From Ursus arctos (Eukaryota > Chordata > Mammalia > Carnivora > Ursidae): 64,000 nt of DNA. Shown piece after piece: positions 25,101 to 32,210 of the stretch (position 1 is the first letter of the stretch; each line of letters opens with the position of its first letter). The notes beneath the pieces were generated by a model. That model was not told the DNA's origin. It made no database searches and worked only from the letters and a program-made list of their open reading frames with translations. The stretch spans positions 15,778,501-15,842,500 of the forward strand of contig NW_026623008.1 in the NCBI RefSeq assembly GCF_023065955.2. The letters run 5' to 3'. A program made the position numbers and the translations under genes.

Positions 25101-26092
25101 AAGGGATTGGGGCCAGGGTTAAGCCTGGGGCCTGGGGAACCGTCACTGACAGGGGGAATGAAGAAGGACTCCAGAGTCTTCCTGCCTCCCTGTTCATCCA
25201 CTCACCAAAGCTCATCCCTTTAGAATCCCCCTCCCTCCACCTATGACCCCCTCCCCCCCAGTCCTCAGTGAACCTTCTGTCCCTTCCCAGGGAGTCCCCT
25301 GAGCCAGGCCCCGCAAAGGAGAAACGGGTCACCAGTGGTCACCACCCCTCTTTCCTTAGGTGAGACACAGGGAGGTGGTGGGCTGTTGTCCTTTTCAGGG
25401 GCTGGAAGGAGTTTTTTCCCGCCCCAGGGAGAACAAGGCCGGCCAGGGCCAGCTGCGGGCTCTCCAAGGCCGGGTGTCCTGGTCCCTTCCCTCCTTCTAT
25501 CCCTGGCTCCCGCCCCCCAAGCAGAAACAGGTCCCTGCACGCCTCCAGCCCAGCCCGCAGCGAGGCGCAGCGAGGCGCGGGGAGCTCGCTCCTCGACTTC
25601 TCGGGATTAACCTGCTATTATGACCCAGAGTCCTTCCCCGTAATGGGCTTCCTCGGCGACCTGTCAGCCGAGCTTGGGCTGCGCCCCGAGCCGCGCACCC
25701 CACCACGGCCGCCGCCCCGCGCTCGCACCCCTTTGCGCTCTCGGGCGCCCCAGGCCGCCTATGGGTGCGGACGCCGCCGCCACCCCTGACGCCTCTGGGC
25801 TGGGAGCCGCACCCGGACAGGAGGGGTGCCCGGAGGGAGAGGCCCGGGCCGTGGCGGCGGCAGCGGAAAAGGAGAGCGAGCCTCGCGTCCCGCGGCCGAG
25901 ACACCTGCCGGGCGCCCCCGCGCCCGCTGCCCCGCGCCGCCTGGCACCGGCCGCTGCCCCCGGGGCCTGCCCCGCCCCGCCCCGCCCGGCCCAGCCGGGT
26001 CCCGGCCCGACTTACAGCCAGTTGCTCGCGGCGGCCGAGAAGACAGCGAAGACCAGGAGACGCAGCGAACGCAGGCACGAGCGGGGACTCAT
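1930..26092 (-). CDS. WNT4: WNT4, secreted Wnt signalling protein; five coding exons, intact
   Basis: The joined exons (26016-26092, 12293-12528, 3258-3389, 3013-3155, 1930-2397) encode 351 residues, the same length as human WNT4, with no frameshift or early stop. All four introns have GT-AG ends and the split codons join correctly (Leu26, Gly105, Gly149). Residues 1-22 form a hydrophobic signal peptide ending in Ala-Ala-Ala-Ser. The rest is a cysteine-rich Wnt domain. Visible landmarks are N-glycosylation sequons at Asn88 (NCS) and Asn297 (NKT), the conserved [10 protein letters not shown] hairpin with Ser212, the serine that PORCN palmitoleoylates in Wnts, and a Cys-dense C-terminal tip that in the family contacts Frizzled. 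The product is secreted and acts on Frizzled/LRP receptors through beta-catenin or other branches. Compared with human WNT4 as I remember it, Leu319 and His342 replace Gln; I expect both to be tolerated. The identification is near certain. Confidence 0.98.
2398..3012 (-). other. WNT4: WNT4 intron 4
   Basis: This 615-base GC-rich intron has a GTAGTG donor and a C/T-rich tract before its CAG acceptor. No repeat or gene is recognised in it. Confidence 0.9.
3013..3155 (-). CDS. WNT4: WNT4 coding exon 4
   Basis: It begins after CCCACAG and encodes residues 149-196: the WSGCSDN segment, the FVDVRER segment and [10 protein letters not shown]. It ends on a codon boundary at AAG|GTAGTG. That donor departs from consensus at +4, +5 and +6 and looks weak. 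Reading on into the intron stays open until a stop at about 2650, so retention would truncate the protein before the Ser212 lipidation hairpin. Confidence 0.96.
3258..3389 (-). CDS. WNT4: WNT4 coding exon 3
   Basis: It begins after CCCACAG with GG ACT CGG GAG and encodes Gly105 to the first base of Gly149. It contains the conserved segment [22 protein letters not shown] and the CGCD cysteine pair. The donor is CAGG|GTGAGTG, a strong site. The intron to exon 4 is only 102 bases. Confidence 0.97.
4010..4185 (-). repeat. MIR fragment, intron 2
   Basis: CCATTTCACAGATGG followed by GTGATAACACCAGGACTCAAACCC matches MIR in reverse orientation. It is diverged. Confidence 0.6.
4333..4385. repeat. GT-rich microsatellite, intron 2
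   Basis: An interrupted GT/GC repeat (GTGTGCGTGTGC...) of about 50 bases. Confidence 0.8.
5305..5530 (-). repeat. MIR, near full length, intron 2
   Basis: From TTATTGAGTGCTCACTC through TTTTATAGACGAGGAAACTG to GTTCGAACTCAGG, it follows the reverse MIR consensus over about 225 bases. Confidence 0.8.
6252..6475 (-). repeat. MIR, near full length, intron 2
   Basis: It begins GAGGGCCTACTAAGCGCCAGG, passes GTCAGCAGCTAAGTGGGAAC and ends near CTGTCTGACTCAAGGCCCG, matching reverse MIR. Confidence 0.75.
7060..7200 (+). repeat. L2 3'-end fragment, intron 2
   Basis: AGACTGGAAGCTCC, then CCCCCAGCACCCAGCACAGG, resembles the end of LINE-2 in sense orientation. Confidence 0.55.
7200..7410 (+). repeat. 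MIR, intron 2
   Basis: CTCTGCCACTTCCTAGGTGTG, CTGTCCACAGAACGGGGCTAA and CCTGGCACACAGTGGGC follow the forward MIR order. Confidence 0.75.
7495..7640. repeat. L2 3'-end fragments, intron 2
   Basis: A sense-like piece (GGCTGGAAGCTTCCTTGGGG) is followed by an antisense-like piece (CATTTATTGATCGCCCGCTGGG, then AGGGATACGGAGGTGAA). They may be two L2 remnants meeting head to head. Confidence 0.5.
8205..8300 (-). repeat. L2 3'-end fragment, intron 2
   Basis: TTCATTCAACACGTGTTTACC followed by GTGCTGCTCCAGACTCTGGG resembles antisense L2. Confidence 0.6.
8590..8740 (-). repeat. MIR fragment, intron 2
   Basis: CCCCACTTTACAAGGAGGACGC and the following GAGATCTCAGAGCCAGG match the reverse MIR centre. Confidence 0.6.
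9085..9260 (-). repeat. MIR fragment, intron 2
   Basis: CATCTCCCCGACCGGTGAGGA, then CACTCGCCCAAGGTCACG, is a diverged reverse MIR. Confidence 0.5.
9841..10045 (+). mobile_element. CAN-SINE (carnivore tRNA-Lys SINE), intron 2
   Basis: It starts GGGGCGCCTGGGTGACTCGG, has tRNA-like A and B boxes, a CT-rich body and an A-rich AAAATAAAAAT tail. A 14-base flanking duplication with two mismatches (9,827-9,840 and 10,046-10,059) indicates an older carnivoran insertion. Confidence 0.92.
10096..10145. repeat. (TG)n microsatellite, intron 2
   Basis: A nearly pure TG run of about 48 bases. It is likely length-polymorphic and can adopt Z-DNA. Confidence 0.95.
10150..10240 (+). mobile_element. Older L1 3' end, left half of a split copy
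   Basis: AAATTGATAAGGCAGGTGGG, then TTGGTGAATCTAGGTAAAGA, resembles a mammalian L1 3'UTR. It stops where a second L1 begins and resumes at about 10,615. Confidence 0.65.
10241..10614 (+). mobile_element. L1 3' end inserted into an older L1
   Basis: It carries ACAGCATGGCGACTATGGTT, GAGAGTAGATCTTAAGAAC, GTTGTACGCTTGAAATGAAG and a terminal GCAATAAAAAAAG, the 3'UTR order of L1M-type elements. It is truncated at the 5' end and not capable of mobility. Confidence 0.75.
10615..10715 (+). mobile_element. Older L1 3' end, right half, with (AAAC)n tail
   Basis: TTTTTTGTAACTTTCCTGTA followed by AGTTTGAAATGATATCC continues the split L1. The tail has become an AAAC microsatellite at about 10,685-10,713. 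Confidence 0.65.
11395..11545 (+). repeat. L2 fragment, intron 2
   Basis: GCCCGGAACGTTCTCTCTGCC, GGCTAAATGCCTTCTCATG and TCTCGTCTCAG follow the LINE-2 3' region in sense. Confidence 0.6.
11571..11588. repeat. Poly-C tract, intron 2
   Basis: A run of about 14 C residues broken once by T and once by G. Confidence 0.85.
11610..11800 (+). repeat. MIR, intron 2
   Basis: GGCTCTGCCACTTGCTAGTT, then TGTGACCTCAGGCAAGTTCC, is a clear forward MIR. Confidence 0.8.
12293..12528 (-). CDS. WNT4: WNT4 coding exon 2
   Basis: It encodes the third base of codon 26, residues 27-104 and the first base of codon 105. The acceptor is CCCCAG|G and the donor is CAAG|GTGAGG. The exon carries the N-terminal Wnt core and the glycosylation sequon at Asn88 in RRWNCST, a near-universal Wnt motif. 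Its 236 bases fit the phase of the neighbouring exons exactly. Confidence 0.97.
13215..13405 (-). repeat. MIR, intron 1
   Basis: TTCATCGAACACCCACTGTG, GATGCCCATTTTACGGATTC and GAGCTGAGGTGCGAACCC match reverse MIR. Confidence 0.75.
13605..13745 (-). repeat. MIR fragment, intron 1
   Basis: GCTGAACACCTGCTAAGTGCC at the start and GTGTTCTAACCACTGGC at the end are the two termini of reverse MIR, with the centre deleted. Confidence 0.7.
14225..14460 (-). repeat. MIR, near full length, intron 1
   Basis: The segment TTTTATAGAGGAGGAAACTG, then CAAGGTCATACAGCTAGTAA, is a very well preserved reverse MIR core. Confidence 0.85.
14650..14745. repeat. hAT-Charlie-type remnant, intron 1
   Basis: GATGGTTCTCAAATCCGGCC, then CGTCGGAACGTTTGCGGGG, looks like one end of a MER20- or MER58-type non-autonomous DNA transposon. 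It is short and uncertain. Confidence 0.4.
15670..15780 (+). repeat. MIR fragment, intron 1
   Basis: TGTGACCTTGGGCAAGTCCC, then GTGGGGATAATAAAC, is forward MIR. Confidence 0.75.
16315..16545 (-). repeat. MIR fragment and adjoining MIR/L2-like tail, intron 1
   Basis: CATTTTACAGAGGAGTGAAC and CCAAAGTCACACAGCCAGTG are reverse MIR. GCCTGGCACAGGGCGAGG, then TTCAGTCAATG, near 16,500 is a separate forward fragment. Confidence 0.7.
17205..17320. promoter_or_regulatory. AT-rich island in WNT4 intron 1, candidate conserved element
   Basis: This tract is markedly AT-rich inside a GC-rich intron and matches no repeat I know. It includes TTTCATTAGAAACTAAAATT followed by AGCTGGG, with homeodomain-like TTAG and TTAGC cores. 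A regulatory role is inferred only from composition. Confidence 0.3.
17835..18020 (+). repeat. MIR, intron 1
   Basis: GTCAGAATCCCGGCTGTGTG, TCATCTGTAGAATGGGGAG and GGATTAAATGTTCACAC follow forward MIR. Confidence 0.75.
19783..19826 (+). repeat. Short tandem duplication of about 21 bases, intron 1
   Basis: Two adjacent copies read CCTTGGCATTGGTGGATC and CCTTGGCTTTGGTGGATC, with a shared CC start for a third partial copy. They look like a recent local duplication. Confidence 0.75.
19985..20100 (+). repeat. MIR fragment, intron 1
   Basis: GAGTTCCAGCTCTATCACTAG, then GTGTGACCCCACGTGCCTAG with GCACAGTGCCTGGCAGGGT, is forward MIR with an internal deletion. Confidence 0.65.
21530..21720 (+). repeat. 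MIR, intron 1
   Basis: CAAGTTCAAGTCCTGCTTCTG and GGGGAAGTCACTGCACTTCTG followed by GGGCCTC match forward MIR. Confidence 0.65.
21720..21895 (+). mobile_element. MER5A-like hAT-Charlie DNA transposon, intron 1
   Basis: CAGGGACATTTGGCTACG, TGGCATCTAACAGGTAGAGG, CCAGGGATGCTACGGAACGT and ACAATGCACAGGACAGGCCC follow the MER5A consensus in order. It is non-autonomous and inactive. Confidence 0.85.
22470..22640 (-). repeat. MIR, unusually CpG-rich, intron 1
   Basis: GTGCCTGGCACTGGGCTCAG opens it; CGAGGAGGAACCTGCCTGCG and GTCACTCAGCCCGTCAGTGG follow reverse MIR. It retains many CpGs. Confidence 0.65.
23440..23580 (+). repeat. MIR fragment, intron 1
   Basis: GCCATTTACTAGCTAGGTGA, then CTTTGGGCAATGACC and CATCTGTGGAATGGG, is forward MIR. 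Confidence 0.8.
24270..24380 (+). repeat. MIR fragment, intron 1
   Basis: GGGGCCTCAGTTTCCTCATC followed by TGTAAAAGGAGC is the forward MIR centre. Confidence 0.75.
24690..25030. promoter_or_regulatory. Candidate intron 1 regulatory element
   Basis: It lies about 1-1.3 kb inside intron 1 from exon 1, between GC-rich flanks. It has AT-rich unique-looking segments (GTGTTAATCAAATTAAGCC), a TGACCTCA half-site at about 24,879, CCATTGG (a CCAAT box on the minus strand) and an X-box-like palindrome, GTCTCCATGGAAAC, at 24,976-24,989. No repeat signature is seen. Enhancer function is an inference. Confidence 0.35.
26016..26092 (-). CDS. WNT4: WNT4 coding exon 1 (start codon and signal peptide)
   Basis: The ATG is at 26092-26090 in the context GGCACCATGAG, with A at -3. 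The exon encodes residues 1-25 and two bases of codon 26 and ends in a strong donor, CT|GTAAGTC. The hydrophobic stretch LLVFAVF followed by small residues is the signal peptide. This start gives the known WNT4 N-terminus ([13 protein letters not shown]). Confidence 0.96.
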
Positions 26093-26310
26093 GGTGCCGC
26101 CGCGGGCGCCCGGCCCCGGGCAGCGGCTGCGGCCGCGGGGGGCCTCCCGTCGGGGCAGCAGGTGGGCGCCCCGCGGGCGGGTTGGGGCGCGGCGCCGGGC
26201 GCGGGCCGGGGCGCGCGCGGCGGGGCTCTGCCTCCGTGCCTGCCGTCAGCCCTGCCCGCTGCTGCGCCCGCTGCCCGGCGCGGACCAGACTGTCAGCGCC
26301 GCCCCAGAGC

Positions 26311-26315
<5 letters not shown>

Positions 26316-26341
<26 letters not shown>
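26316..26341. repeat. GCG trinucleotide repeat in the WNT4 promoter
   Basis: About eight GCG units lie 225-250 bases upstream of the WNT4 ATG, probably in the 5'UTR or core promoter. Such tracts are often length-polymorphic and can form G-rich secondary structure. G-runs continue to about 26,385. Confidence 0.85.
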
Positions 26342-26343
<2 letters not shown>

Positions 26344-27034
26344 GCGGGCGGGCGGGCGGCCGGGGGGGCGGGCCAGGGGCGGGCCGAGGATGGGGTTACC
26401 TGGGCGGGCCCAGCGGCCCGGGACACCCCCCGGGGGCGGGACGGAGCGACGGCGGCAGCGGCCGCCCTGGCCCGCGGGACTGGGCTTCTCCGGGGGCCTC
26501 CTCGGCCGGGCGCCCGGGAGGACTGAGGGCCGGAGCCCGCTCCAGGCACGCCTGGCTGCGCGCCGCCTAGCGCGGCCGGGCGAGAGGCGCGGCCACCCAG
26601 CTGCCCGGTCCCAGCCCGGGCCTTGGGGACAGGCGGGCACAGCTCCCCCAGCCCGCCGCTTCGGGCACTGCAGCACCGCCCTTGCCGCCCCGCCTCGCCC
26701 CCCGCCGGCGCCTCGGAACCCGATCCCGGCCTGGCTGTGGCGGACCGACCCGAGCGCGGCTGCCGCTCGCGCGCACGCAGCCGCTTGCGCTCCGGGCGCC
26801 CGGGGCTGCGCACCCGGGCTGCACACCCGGGAGTCCGGAGCCACCCGGCAGCCCCCCGCCAGGCCCCTCCCTGCCTCCCGGCCGGCTCGTCCTCTGGCCC
26901 AGCCTTTCCCTGGCGCTCACCTCCCTCCAGCCTTCCGGGAGCTGGACGGGGCCTCCCGAGCTTCGGGCAGCTTGGGACAGTGGCCGGAGACTGCGGGAAT
27001 CCGAAACATCGTTTCTGGCTAGCCTCGGGCTCTG

Positions 27035-27310
27035 GGCGCGCGCTAAGCCGCAAGGTCTTGACCAAGCCCCTTACATCTGTGGGCCTCTGTTTTCTCATCC
27101 GAGAAATGGACACAAGAGCTGGAGATGGCGAAGATAGAAGGAGCTTAGGGAAGGTCTCTTTTTAGTGGTCCCCCAAGTCTTGCTTTGCGTTTTGGTTTTC
27201 TGTGCGCTTGTTTTGTTGATCCTTCCGTATCTGGCAGATTCTGAGAGCTCAGTGCCTGGCACAGCGGGGGTGGCTGCGGTGTTTGTGGAGTGAATGAATG
27301 AAGTGGCATG
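27035..27310 (+). repeat. MIR, upstream flank
   Basis: CTGTTTTCTCATCCGAGAAATGG, then AGTGCCTGGCACAGCG and TGAATGAATGAAG, is a forward MIR/L2-type sequence. It lies just outside the CpG island. Confidence 0.65.
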
Positions 27311-27439
27311 GGGCTGTGACCCGTACCTTGCTAGGGTAGAGGGCTCAATTCCACACCATGGTGCCTGGTGTTATTTGCCCATCCCCAGGTCATGGTCTCT
27401 CCAGGTCCTGGATCTGACTCTGTCCCTCACCCTGCCTTA

Positions 27440-27600
27440 ACCTGTGTCCCCAGTTACTCAGAGCTGGAAGGACTTCTTGTCTAAATGGGAAAACCAAGGC
27501 CCAGAGAAGGGCAGGGACCTGCCCCACCTCCCTAGGGGCTGGGGACAGAGCCACAGACCAGGCCTCCGCCCGCGCCTCCGACCCTGTGCTCCTCACTGTT
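27440..27600 (-). repeat. MIR fragment, upstream flank
   Basis: AAATGGGAAAACCAAGGCCC, then AGAGAAGGGCAGGGACC, is diverged reverse MIR. Confidence 0.55.
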
Positions 27601-28504
27601 TCAGGGCATGAGGTTTGCTGCCATGTGGATGGCCGCGTTTGGGTGCTGGGGTGGTGCCCTTCCCTCCAGGGGGTCTCTGGGGCTCAGCACAGAGGAAGGG
27701 CTTGGTAAACATTTGGTGTGGAGAGGAAGCAGAAGGTGGCGGGGATCTGTGGGGCTGAGCAAGGGTACAGATGGAGGCTCACGTACCATATGTCTAAATA
27801 TTTGCAAGTTATAAATCAAGCTAACAAAATGTGAAATAAAATAGGTTCTATTCTCCTACCTTGACGGGCACACTTTCACAGCAACCCGAAGGCCAGCTTT
27901 AACACAGACGTCTCAGACTCCTCGGACCCCGAGGAGAACATGGCAGTGCAGGGAGAGGAGACCCCTTCTTTCCCACATCTGCCTCTGGCCTGCCCTGCAC
28001 ATGTGAGCGTCTCAGCTCACACGTGCAAGCCCAGTCTACACCGCCTCTCCCCTCAGACAGCCGCGCCTTGGCCACCCCTCGGGCCCAGAGCTGGGCATAC
28101 CTGTGGGGCAGTCTGTCCTCACGGGGCGGGTCTGCAGAAGAGACCCACCCGGGTCCTGGGAGTGGGCTTAGGGCTGTCTGGGCAGGGAATCCCCGGGGCC
28201 TGGGGACCTAGAGTGTGATCTAGGGAAGGGGGCAAAAGCTCCATGTGGACACATCCTTTTGGCCTCTTGGTCTCCTCTCCCTGTGATGAGAGCTTGGCTG
28301 GAGAACCAGAGTTCAGGGTCCCCAGGGCAGGCATCACCCTCACCTAAGGTTGGAACTGAATTCCTGAACCATTTTGAGACAACATATTTGCTTCCTGGAG
28401 TCTCAGTGTGGTATGGTGGGAAATAAGAATAAGAATAATTATTGTGATATAAGGAGCAACGAATTCTTTTCAGGTGGCCATATACGTTCCTTCCAAACCA
28501 GGAC

Positions 28505-28715
28505 ATTTTTTAAAAAGAGATTTATTTATTTATTTTTTAGAGAGAGAGAGAGAGAGCACGTCGGGAGGGGCCGGGGGAGGGAGAGAGAATCTGAAGCGGA
28601 CTCTGTGCTGAGCACGGAGCCCAACACGGGGCTCAATCTCACGACGGTGGGATCACGACCTGAGCTGAACCCGAAAGTCGGACGCCTAACCTACTGCCCC
28701 ACCCAGGCGCCCCCC
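28505..28715 (-). mobile_element. CAN-SINE
   Basis: On the plus strand it runs from TTTAAAAAGAGATTTATTTA (reverse of the tail) through a GA-rich body to CCCACCCAGGCGCCCC, the reverse complement of the CAN-SINE 5' end. It is moderately diverged. Confidence 0.92.
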
Positions 28716-28834
28716 AAACCAGCACATTTATGAGAGTGGTCAGGACTCTAACTAGAAGCTTTGCTGGTTGTCAGGCATAAAGCAGGACCGTGCCCAGCAA
28801 ACGCAGATGTCTTGCTCTGCTAAAAGGTTGAGTC

Positions 28835-29000
28835 CTCGTATGCCAGGCATTGTTCAAGGTGCTTTACGCGGTGTCCCTAGTTCAATCCTCACAGCAAATG
28901 TGGGAAGTAGGTACTGTTATGTTCCCATTTTACAGGTGAGGAAATGAAGGTTGGAGAAGTGAATGACCTGCCCGAGGGAAGGGATGGGCCCGGGACTCCA
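28835..29000 (-). repeat. MIR
   Basis: GCCAGGCATTGTTCAAGGTGC, CCCATTTTACAGGTGAGGAA and GTGAATGACCTGCCCGAGG match reverse MIR. Confidence 0.8.
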
Positions 29001-29424
29001 GAGCCATGTCACGTGCCGGGACTCAGGTGTTTGGGCTTCAGCCTCTGGCCTCAGAACGTGCCTCCTGACTTTGGGGGCAGCTGCCGGACCTCCGGTGTCT
29101 GTATCTGTCCGGTGGGGACAGCTGACTCTCCATCTCCTGGGGCTGCTGGGAGACGCACAAGGAGCAGCGCGAGTCCTCTGAGCGGGAAGGAGCAGGGCCG
29201 TGGAGGGTGGGAACTGAGGCCCCGGGCCAGGAAGGCCCGCCCTGATTGCGATAAGGGAGAGGAGTCCTCTGGTCTGAGTCAGTGGAAAGTCTTAATGTGA
29301 AAGTGTCTTTGAGGCAATGCTCTTCTAACTTTCAAGAACAGTCGTTAACTGTGAAGATTTACATGCAAATTAATAGAAAGTTTGTTCGCGGATAGCTCTT
29401 TCATATACAGTCACACATGATAAT

Positions 29425-29565
29425 AAGAGTGGGCGTGTGTCTAGCGCTTCTGACCCGCCGGCCATGGAGCCAGAGGCTTTGCTTATAGTAACTCATTTAA
29501 TTCTGGCCACAGCCTTGGAAGTAGAAGTGGTTATTCCCATTCATAGGAGGTGAAACTGGGGCGGT
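29425..29565 (-). repeat. MIR fragment
   Basis: GTAACTCATTTAATTCTGGCC, then TTATTCCCATTCATAGGAGG, is reverse MIR. Confidence 0.65.
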
Positions 29566-29574
29566 GGGGGGGCC

Positions 29575-29760
29575 GGGGGGCTACCCTAAAGTGCTTTAAG
29601 ATGTAGCAACAGTCCTAGGCCATAGGCACTCTCGTGTTACATATGGAGAAACTGAGGCACAGAAGGATCAAATGGATTGCCTACAGCCATACAGTTAGGA
29701 AGCAGCGCGGCCAGGATGTGGACACAGGTGGTCTGGGTGCTGAATTACCCACTACCCTGT
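29575..29760 (-). repeat. MIR fragment
   Basis: TTACATATGGAGAAACTGAGG, then GCCTACAGCCATACAGTTAGG, is a second reverse MIR directly after the previous one. Confidence 0.7.
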
Positions 29761-30261
29761 TCTTCCCCATGTAAGGACTGATGTCCGGGTCCAGAAGGGG
29801 AAGGCCATGGAGTTTCTGTAGGTTCCTCCTGGAAGTTGCTATCCATTCTCAAGGCCTGAGATGTGGCCCCTCCTCTGTATCTCCTCTCCACACCCAGTGC
29901 GTGGAGTGCCTCACACAGACTGGAATCCGAATACATCCTAGTTGTTTCCTTTTCTTTGGTTGAAGAAAACAATTCTTTAATTTTCCACGTGGCCCATTTT
30001 TTTTTGGAGGGAGTTATCCTTCCTTACTAGAAAATTCACCAAGGAAGGGAAACCTGGCCAAGTTTTTAATCAGAAAGAATCACATACAGCATGTCTAAAT
30101 TATCGCCAGTTCCTGGTGAATGGGTCCAAAGCAATGTGGTTGGCTGTTCTCCAGCCCAATCTTAGGAGCACCCAATAATAGAGTCTCTGGTCAATGGGTG
30201 TCTGGGATTTCCAGCAACTTCCCAGATTTTTGGGTGGGGAAACTGAGGGCAGAACATTCTT

Positions 30262-30458
30262 TTTTTTTTTTCCCTAAAGAGAGAGAGAGAGAGAGAGAGA
30301 GCTAGAGAGAGCATGAGTGGGAGGCTGGGAGAGGGAGAAGCAGACTCCCCACTGAGCAGGGAGCCAGATGTGGGACTCGATCCCAGCACCCCAGGATCAT
30401 GACCTGAGCGGAAGGCAGATGCTTAACTGACTGAGCCACCTAGGCGCCCCAGGGGTCT
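30262..30458 (-). mobile_element. CAN-SINE with 11-base target duplication
   Basis: Poly-T, then a GA-rich body, then GACTGAGCCACCTAGGCGCC, is a reverse CAN-SINE. It is flanked by identical AGAACATTCTT copies at 30,251-30,261 and 30,459-30,469. Confidence 0.94.
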
Positions 30459-30644
30459 AGAACATTCTTAAGCCTATACATACATTTTTCAGGGAGATAA
30501 AAAGCAGCGAGTTCCTCTCCTGACACCGTGGCCTGCACCATCTCGTTCTTGGCTGGACGGATCTGCACAGCCGTCTCCTCTAGCCGTCCACCTGGTGCCC
30601 TGACCAAGAAGGGGCAGGAAACCTGATCAGTCTCAGCCAGCCAT

Positions 30645-30900
30645 GCACGTTTGTGTGGCCCTGGGCAGCTCTCAGCCCGTCTCTGAGCCTGTCATTTGCT
30701 CCCTGAATTCCCTTCTAGAAATTAAGAGAGGGGTGAAGTGGAGCATCAGGTTTCCGGGAAACCTGTATTTGTTCCCAGCCCTGCCAGCTCTCTTCCTCAG
30801 TCTGAGCCTCAGTTTCTCCATCTGTGCAGTGGGAGTCATAAGAGAGACTATGAGGCATCAACAGGGTGATGTGTGTAAAGACTTCTAAGCATGGGGCCAG
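30645..30900 (+). repeat. MIR
   Basis: GCCTCAGTTTCTCCATCTGTG, then CAGTGGGAGTCATAAGAG and GGTGATGTGTGTAAAGAC, is forward MIR. Confidence 0.75.
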
Positions 30901-31184
30901 CTTCACCGAATGTTGAGTAAGTCTCTTCATCCTGTTCTCTGGTTTAAACCAGAAGTCACACTCCAGTGGTCTGTAGTGGTCTGTTTTGCTCGGTCCACCC
31001 GGTATTTTTTAAATATGTATAATTTGCGGACAACATTTCAAGATTGGGAAACTTCACAGATGGAGATCCCCAGCTTTTCTTTAAAAGTAGGGAGATTTGG
31101 CAACAGGGTACCCACGTTCTTGGGGATGAAGGGTGACCTCTGCACACCTTTAATGGCTCACTCATGTCCCTGCAACCCCCTAAC

Positions 31185-31400
31185 ACAGAGCCAGTGGTTT
31201 CTGAGCGTCTTACTGTGGGTCAGGACCTGTGCCTACCTAGTGCACTGAATCCTTACCGTAAGTTATTAACACCCTTATTTGGCCAACCACGAAGTAGAGG
31301 CTCAGAGAGTTGGGATAGTTGCCAAGGTCCCAGTGTGAGCAGATGGTCCAGCCAGGACTCTCAAATAGGACCTCTGTCACTTCTCTCTACGTGGGCTCTT
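31185..31400 (-). repeat. MIR
   Basis: TTCTGAGCGTCTTACTGTGG, CGAAGTAGAGGCTCAGAGAG and CAAGGTCCCAGTGTGAGC match reverse MIR. Confidence 0.65.
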
Positions 31401-31657
31401 TTTCCACCTCAGCCTAGCTTTGGGTCCATGGAGAAACCTTACTTATGACCTGTTGATGGACTGATGGAAGGATTTAGGCACTCGATGTCAATGCCTATGG
31501 TTCCCGTCCTTTCCCTTCAGACCCCCGGGGCTGTGGAGTTAGGGTAGGGGTCCAGGAGTCAATGCACACGCCTAGAATTCTTGGGATAAAACTCTCCTGC
31601 CTACATATAAGATGACTGTAGCTTAACATTTTGAAATGAACATTATGAAAATGTTCA

Positions 31658-31867
31658 GGGGCACCTGGGGGGCTCAGTCGGTGAAGCATCCGACTCTTGG
31701 TTTCAGCTCAGGTCATGATCTCAGGGTTGTGGGATCGAGCCCCACACTAGGCTCCATGCTCAGCAGAAAGTCTGCTTGGGATTCTCTCTCTCCTTCTCTC
31801 TGCCCCTCCCCTGCTCTCTCTCTTTCTCTCAAATAAATAAATAAATAAATAAATCTTTAAAAAAGAA
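31658..31867 (+). mobile_element. CAN-SINE with 11-base target duplication
   Basis: It begins GGGGCACCTGGGGGGCTCAG, has a CT-rich body and ends in (AAAT)n and ATCTTTAAAAAA. Identical GAAAATGTTCA copies flank it (31,647-31,657 and 31,868-31,878). Confidence 0.94.
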
Positions 31868-32009
31868 GAAAATGTTCAAATACATACAATGGAAGACAAT
31901 CATAGTATGGTAAACCTCCATGTTGAATCATCCAGATTCAGCAATGACCAGAATTTGGTCCCATTTGCTTTAAGTACTCTTTTTTTGTTTCTCTTTTTCT
32001 TTTCTTTCT

Positions 32010-32210
32010 TTTTTAAGATTTCATTAATTAATTAATTAATTTGGGAGAGAGAGAACACATGAGTACGAGTGGTGGGGAGGGGCCGAGAGAGAGGGAGAAG
32101 CAGACTCCCCGATGAGCAGGGAGCCCCTTGTGGGTTCTCGATCCCAGGACCCTGAGATCATGACCTGAGCGGAAGGCAGACACTTCACCGACTGAGCCAC
32201 CCAGGCTCAG
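32010..32210 (-). mobile_element. CAN-SINE, diverged 5' end
   Basis: TTTTAAGATTTCATTAATTA, a GA-rich body and CTGAGCCACCCAGG mark a reverse CAN-SINE. It lies in the same 1.9-kb cluster as the two preceding copies. I could not place a clear target duplication. Confidence 0.88.

Larger units (their letters stand above)
12529..26015 (-). other. WNT4: WNT4 intron 1 (13.5 kb)
   Basis: It runs from the strong GTAAGT donor of exon 1 to the CCCCAG acceptor of exon 2. It is GC-rich and has only old repeats (MIR, one MER5A-like element, a Charlie-like remnant) and no CAN-SINE or L1. The absence of young insertions over 13 kb contrasts with the upstream flank. Two AT-rich islands (17,205-17,320 and 24,690-25,030) stand out and may be regulatory. 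Other stretches hold nothing I recognise. Confidence 0.9.
25540..26930. promoter_or_regulatory. WNT4: CpG island with the WNT4 promoter, 5'UTR and exon 1
   Basis: The block is very rich in G+C and CpG, unlike the surrounding DNA. It spans WNT4 exon 1 and about 800 bases upstream of its ATG. Several GC boxes (GGGCGG) lie at about 26,340-26,440, and no TATA box is evident on the minus strand upstream of the ATG. That fits a TATA-less, Sp1-type developmental promoter. The start site cannot be placed from sequence alone. Long open frames on both strands here result from the composition. Confidence 0.85.

Noticed and set aside
25674..27022. Long plus-strand frames (about 250-400 codons) in the CpG island
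   Set aside because: These are the same composition artefact: three overlapping open frames at once with no domain or splice logic.
25497..27113. A 538-codon open frame on the minus strand across the CpG island
   Set aside because: Stops are rare in such GC-rich DNA. The frame is Arg/Ala/Gly/Pro-rich and low in complexity, runs through WNT4 exon 1 in another frame and matches no family.
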